Below, piece by piece: positions 5,716 to 8,086 of a stretch of 8,086 bases of DNA. Position numbers and translations under genes: made by a program. The DNA is taken from positions 1-8,086 of the forward strand of contig URJF01000063.1 of NCBI GenBank assembly GCA_900548085.1, written 5' to 3'. The stretch is from an uncultured Oscillospiraceae bacterium (GTDB lineage Bacteria > Bacillota > Clostridia > Oscillospirales > Acutalibacteraceae). The stretch's first letter is position 1, and each line of letters begins with the position of its first letter. The notes under the pieces were generated by a model that was not told the origin of the DNA, did not search any database, and saw only the letters and a list, made by a program, of their open reading frames with translations.

Positions 5716-6420
5716 ATGGAAATAAAATCACTTGCATCCGAGCTTAACACAAATTCATATCCCGGCAGGGGAATAGTAGTCGGAAAATCTGCTAACGGCA
5801 AAAAAGCTGTCATTGCATATTTTATTATGGGCCGTTCTGTTAATTCACGCAACAGAATTTTTGAGCCTAATGACAGAGGCGGTATCCGCACAAAAGCCTT
5901 TGATGAGTCTAAGATGGAGGATCCGAGCCTAATTATCTACAATCCTGTACTTAAGTTGGACGGAAAGACTATCGTCACAAACGGTGACCAGACCGACACT
6001 ATTTATGATTTTATGCAGGAGGGCAAGTGCTATCGTCACGCTTTGAACACAAGAGAGTTTGAGCCGGACGCTCCTAACTATACACCGAGAATTTCGGCAG
6101 TGCTTAAGCCCGACGGAGATTATAATATGTCTATCCTTAAGTCCAATATGGGCAAGCCGCAGTGCCTCAGATTCTATTTTGAATATCCGGCCGATGCAGG
6201 TCTCGGACACTTTATTCATACATACAAATGTGACGGAAACCCTATCCCGTCCTACGAGGGAGAACCTACTCCTGTCGCTGTTGGCAATGACGATATAGAT
6301 ACATGGACCGATATGATTTGGGATAATCTCAACGAGGACAACAAGGTTTCTCTTTTCACTCGCTATATTGATTTGCAGACCGGCGAGGAAGAAACAAGAA
6401 TAGTAAACAAAAACAAATAA
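5716..6420 (+). CDS. purO: IMP cyclohydrolase, PurO type
   Basis: This gene matches my knowledge of the IMP cyclohydrolase-like family (archaeal PurO and bacterial relatives), which closes FAICAR to IMP, the final step of purine synthesis. Archaeal PurO is about 200 residues with an Ntn-hydrolase-like fold; this protein has 234. Recognisable blocks are YPGRGIVVG (15-23), AYFIMGRSVNSRNRIF (34-49), DPSLIIYNPV (69-78), TNGDQTDTI (88-96) and EPDAPNYTPRISA (116-128). It has no resemblance to the MGS-like IMPCH domain of bifunctional PurH. It lies 33 bases after purN and 12 before purD, inside the purine operon, which supports the role. I chose the start at 5716 over an in-frame ATG at 5698 because AAGAGGT precedes the later one. 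An AICAR formyltransferase should exist elsewhere to supply its substrate. The symbol purO is by homology with archaea. Confidence 0.85.
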   Translation: MEIKSLASELNTNSYPGRGIVVGKSANGKKAVIAYFIMGRSVNSRNRIFEPNDRGGIRTKAFDESKMEDPSLIIYNPVLKLDGKTIVTNGDQTDTIYDFMQEGKCYRHALNTREFEPDAPNYTPRISAVLKPDGDYNMSILKSNMGKPQCLRFYFEYPADAGLGHFIHTYKCDGNPIPSYEGEPTPVAVGNDDIDTWTDMIWDNLNEDNKVSLFTRYIDLQTGEEETRIVNKNK

Positions 6421-6432
6421 GAGGAGAGCACA

Positions 6433-7710
6433 ATGCGAGTATTAGTAGTAGGCGGCGGCGGCAGAGAGCACGCCCTTATCAAAAAAATTAAAGAATCAAA
6501 AAAAGTTGATTACATAGCTTGCTGCCCGGGCAACGGCGGTATATCTTACGATGCCGAGTGCTTCAATGAGGGTGCTACCGATATTGACGGTGTAGTGGCT
6601 CTGGCAAAAAAAATCAGCGCAGACTTTGTTGTTGTGGCTCCCGACGACCCGTTGGTTTTGGGTATGGTAGACGCTCTCAACGAGGCAGGTTTCGCCACAT
6701 TCGGACCAAAGGCGAATGCCGCAATAATAGAAGGTTCAAAGGTTTTTTCAAAAGACCTTATGGAAAAATATAATATCCCCACAGCAAAGTATAAGGTTTT
6801 TGATAACCCAAAGGATGTTATAGCTTACATAAAAGAACAGAATGAATTTCCTACAGTAATTAAGGCTGACGGCTTGGCATTGGGAAAGGGCGTTATCATT
6901 CCTGAAACACTCGACGAGGCTGAAGCAGGCGTTAAAGAGATTATGGAGGATAAGATTTTCGGCGACAGCGGTAATAATGTTGTTGTTGAGGAATTTCTTA
7001 CAGGACCTGAGGTGTCCGTTCTCGCCTTTACAGACGGAAAATGCGTTAAGCCTATGGTCACATCTATGGACCATAAGAGAGCATTAGACGGAAACAAGGG
7101 ACTTAACACCGGCGGTATGGGTACAGTTTCGCCTAACCCGTATTATACCGACGAGGTAGCACGGGAATGTATGGAAAAGATTTTCCTCCCTACTGTCAAT
7201 GCGATGAACGCCGAGGGCAGAACCTTTAAGGGATGCCTCTATTTCGGCCTTATGATTACACAAAAAGGACCTAAGGTTATTGAATATAATTGCCGTTTCG
7301 GCGATCCCGAGACTCAGGTAGTATTGCCGAGACTTAAGACAGATATTATGGACATTTTCGAGGCAATCAATGATGGTACGCTGTCCGACTTGGATATTCA
7401 GTGGGACGACAGAGCTTGTGCTTGCGTCATTATGGCATCTCCCGGTTATCCAAAATCGTATCCAAAGGGATTGGAGATTACAGGACTCACCGATGGTCAG
7501 CTTGAGGGCGTAACCGTTTATCATGCCGGCACAAAGCTTGATGGCGACAAGCTCGTTACTTCCGGCGGCAGAGTTCTCGGTGTCACTGCATTAGGTGAAA
7601 ATTTGGAGGCAGCACTGAAAAAAGCATATGACGGCGTATCAAAAATTCACTTTGACAATGCTCATTATCGCAGAGACATAGGCCAGTCTGCTTTGAACGC
7701 ACTTAAATAA
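6433..7710 (+). CDS. purD: Phosphoribosylamine-glycine ligase (GAR synthetase)
   Basis: PurD joins glycine to phosphoribosylamine using ATP, giving GAR for PurN. The 425 residues equal the usual family length. The N-terminal domain opens with VLVVGGGGREHAL (3-15) and PGNGGI (32-37). The ATP-grasp part includes GPKANAAIIEGSK (91-103), the Gly-rich KADGLALGKGV loop (144-154), VVVEEFLTGPEVSV (183-196), the GLNTGGMGTVSPNP segment (223-236; many relatives have GGMGAYSP), and the metal-binding YNCRFGDPETQ (285-295). The C-terminal domain holds MASPGYP (334-340) and the final HYRRDIGQSAL. GAGGAG (6421-6426) precedes the ATG by 6 bases, starting right after the purO-type stop. It is the last gene of the operon. 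No clear hairpin terminator follows it, so some read-through into the next gene is possible. Confidence 0.97.
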   Translation: MRVLVVGGGGREHALIKKIKESKKVDYIACCPGNGGISYDAECFNEGATDIDGVVALAKKISADFVVVAPDDPLVLGMVDALNEAGFATFGPKANAAIIEGSKVFSKDLMEKYNIPTAKYKVFDNPKDVIAYIKEQNEFPTVIKADGLALGKGVIIPETLDEAEAGVKEIMEDKIFGDSGNNVVVEEFLTGPEVSVLAFTDGKCVKPMVTSMDHKRALDGNKGLNTGGMGTVSPNPYYTDEVARECMEKIFLPTVNAMNAEGRTFKGCLYFGLMITQKGPKVIEYNCRFGDPETQVVLPRLKTDIMDIFEAINDGTLSDLDIQWDDRACACVIMASPGYPKSYPKGLEITGLTDGQLEGVTVYHAGTKLDGDKLVTSGGRVLGVTALGENLEAALKKAYDGVSKIHFDNAHYRRDIGQSALNALK

Positions 7711-7743
7711 TTGTTAATAAAATTCAAATTTTACAAAAAGTTA

Positions 7744-7772
7744 TTGACAATTATACTATTTGGAATTATACT
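7744..7772 (+). promoter_or_regulatory. Near-consensus sigma-A promoter for the membrane fusion protein gene
   Basis: TTGACA (7744-7749) is a perfect -35, and TATACT (7767-7772) lies exactly 17 bases downstream. It is the best promoter in the window. Transcription should start near 7779, giving a leader of about 80 bases that contains a perfect hairpin before the ribosome binding site. Confidence 0.85.
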
Positions 7773-7789
7773 TAGTGTGTCTTAAATTC

Positions 7790-7817
7790 AGGTGTGATTT
7801 TATGCTCCATCACACCT
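7790..7817 (+). promoter_or_regulatory. Perfect hairpin in the 5' leader of the membrane fusion protein gene
   Basis: AGGTGTGAT (7790-7798) pairs perfectly with ATCACACCT (7809-7817) around a 10-base loop. It lies about 11 bases after the expected transcription start. A-rich and T-rich sequence follows at some distance (TCAAAATTTTTAATT), not a T-run directly after the stem, so simple termination is unlikely. It could be an operator for a dimeric regulator just downstream of the promoter, an mRNA stabiliser, or a weak end signal for purD transcripts. Confidence 0.6.
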
Positions 7818-7858
7818 AACGTGTCAAAATTTTTAATTATATTAAGAGGTTATTTATT

Positions 7859-8086
7859 ATGGCAACAGTAAAAAAGAACAACAAAAAGAAGATAATTGTT
7901 CCGATTTGCATAATCCTTGTTATCGCAATCGTTGTTACTTCTGTCATTGTTGTAAAGGCAAAGAACAGCGGTACTGAGGTAACGCTAAACACTATTACTA
8001 CGAGCAATATTACCGAGAGCGTAAACGCTACAGGCGAGGTAAGCTCAGGTGCCGAAAAAGATTATAAGGTGTCTACCGTAGCTACC
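7859..8086 (+). CDS. Membrane fusion / efflux adaptor protein (HlyD/MacA-like), N-terminal part
   Basis: An open frame starts at ATG 7859 and runs 76 codons off the window end without a stop. A Lys/Asn-rich cytoplasmic tip (residues 5-11) is followed by one hydrophobic segment (about 12-33), then an extracytoplasmic part. The segment VTLNTITTSNITESVNATGEVSSG (41-64) is the pattern expected at the start of HlyD/MacA-type adaptors, in which a strand with the ATGEV turn precedes the lipoyl-like half. In Clostridia such proteins usually partner a MacB-like ABC transporter encoded next. That partner would lie beyond 8086 and cannot be seen. AAGAGGT (7844-7850) is the ribosome binding site, with 9 bases from its GG to the ATG. 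A near-consensus promoter and a leader hairpin precede it, so it probably begins a new operon. Confidence 0.75.
   Translation, partial: MATVKKNNKKKIIVPICIILVIAIVVTSVIVVKAKNSGTEVTLNTITTSNITESVNATGEVSSGAEKDYKVSTVAT

Noticed and set aside
7711..7743. AAAATT-CA-AATTTT just after purD as a terminator.
   Set aside because: The stem is six A/T pairs with a two-base loop, which is too weak, and no T-run follows.

Overview
The window reads as chromosome from an anaerobic Gram-positive member of the Clostridia, most likely an Oscillospiraceae/Ruminococcaceae gut or rumen type. The basis is a Clostridia-like L17 protein and purine enzymes, strong AAGAGG/GGAGG ribosome binding sites, a secreted BspA-type leucine-rich repeat protein with a dockerin-like calcium loop, and a PurO-type IMP cyclohydrolase inside a purine operon. 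This assignment is inferred from protein character only. No search was run.

Layout. Bases 1-424 are the end of a ribosomal protein operon: probably the last codons of rpoA, then rplQ and a strong terminator. Bases 425-1263 hold a minus-strand gene for an unrecognised membrane-anchored protein. It is clearly AT-richer than its surroundings and appears to share the rplQ terminator in the opposite direction. Bases 1264-1507 are a divergent intergenic region with two promoter candidates, a near-perfect 27-base palindrome and a possible scrap of coding sequence. Bases 1508-3435 are a monocistronic secreted LRR/dockerin-like gene with its own promoter and terminator. Bases 3446-7710 are a tight purine operon, purE-purM-purN-(purO-type)-purD, on one promoter whose spacer contains an inverted repeat. 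After 7710 a consensus promoter and a leader hairpin precede the start of a membrane fusion (HlyD/MacA-like) protein that runs off the window. No gene-free stretch exceeds 300 bases.

How the genes work together. PurD makes GAR from phosphoribosylamine, PurN formylates GAR, PurM closes FGAM to AIR, PurE carboxylates AIR or rearranges N5-CAIR, and the PurO-type enzyme performs the last ring closure, FAICAR to IMP. The pathway is incomplete here. purF, purL, purC, purB, purK and an AICAR formyltransferase are not in the window and would have to lie elsewhere. The PurO-type enzyme suggests that the usual bifunctional PurH is absent or split in this organism.

I did not find a convincing new multi-gene system. 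The points most worth a second look are the bacterial PurO-type gene, the inverted repeat in the purE promoter, the variant PurE active-site loop, the palindrome before the LRR gene, the single-repeat dockerin-like tail, and the AT-rich orphan gene beside the ribosomal operon.
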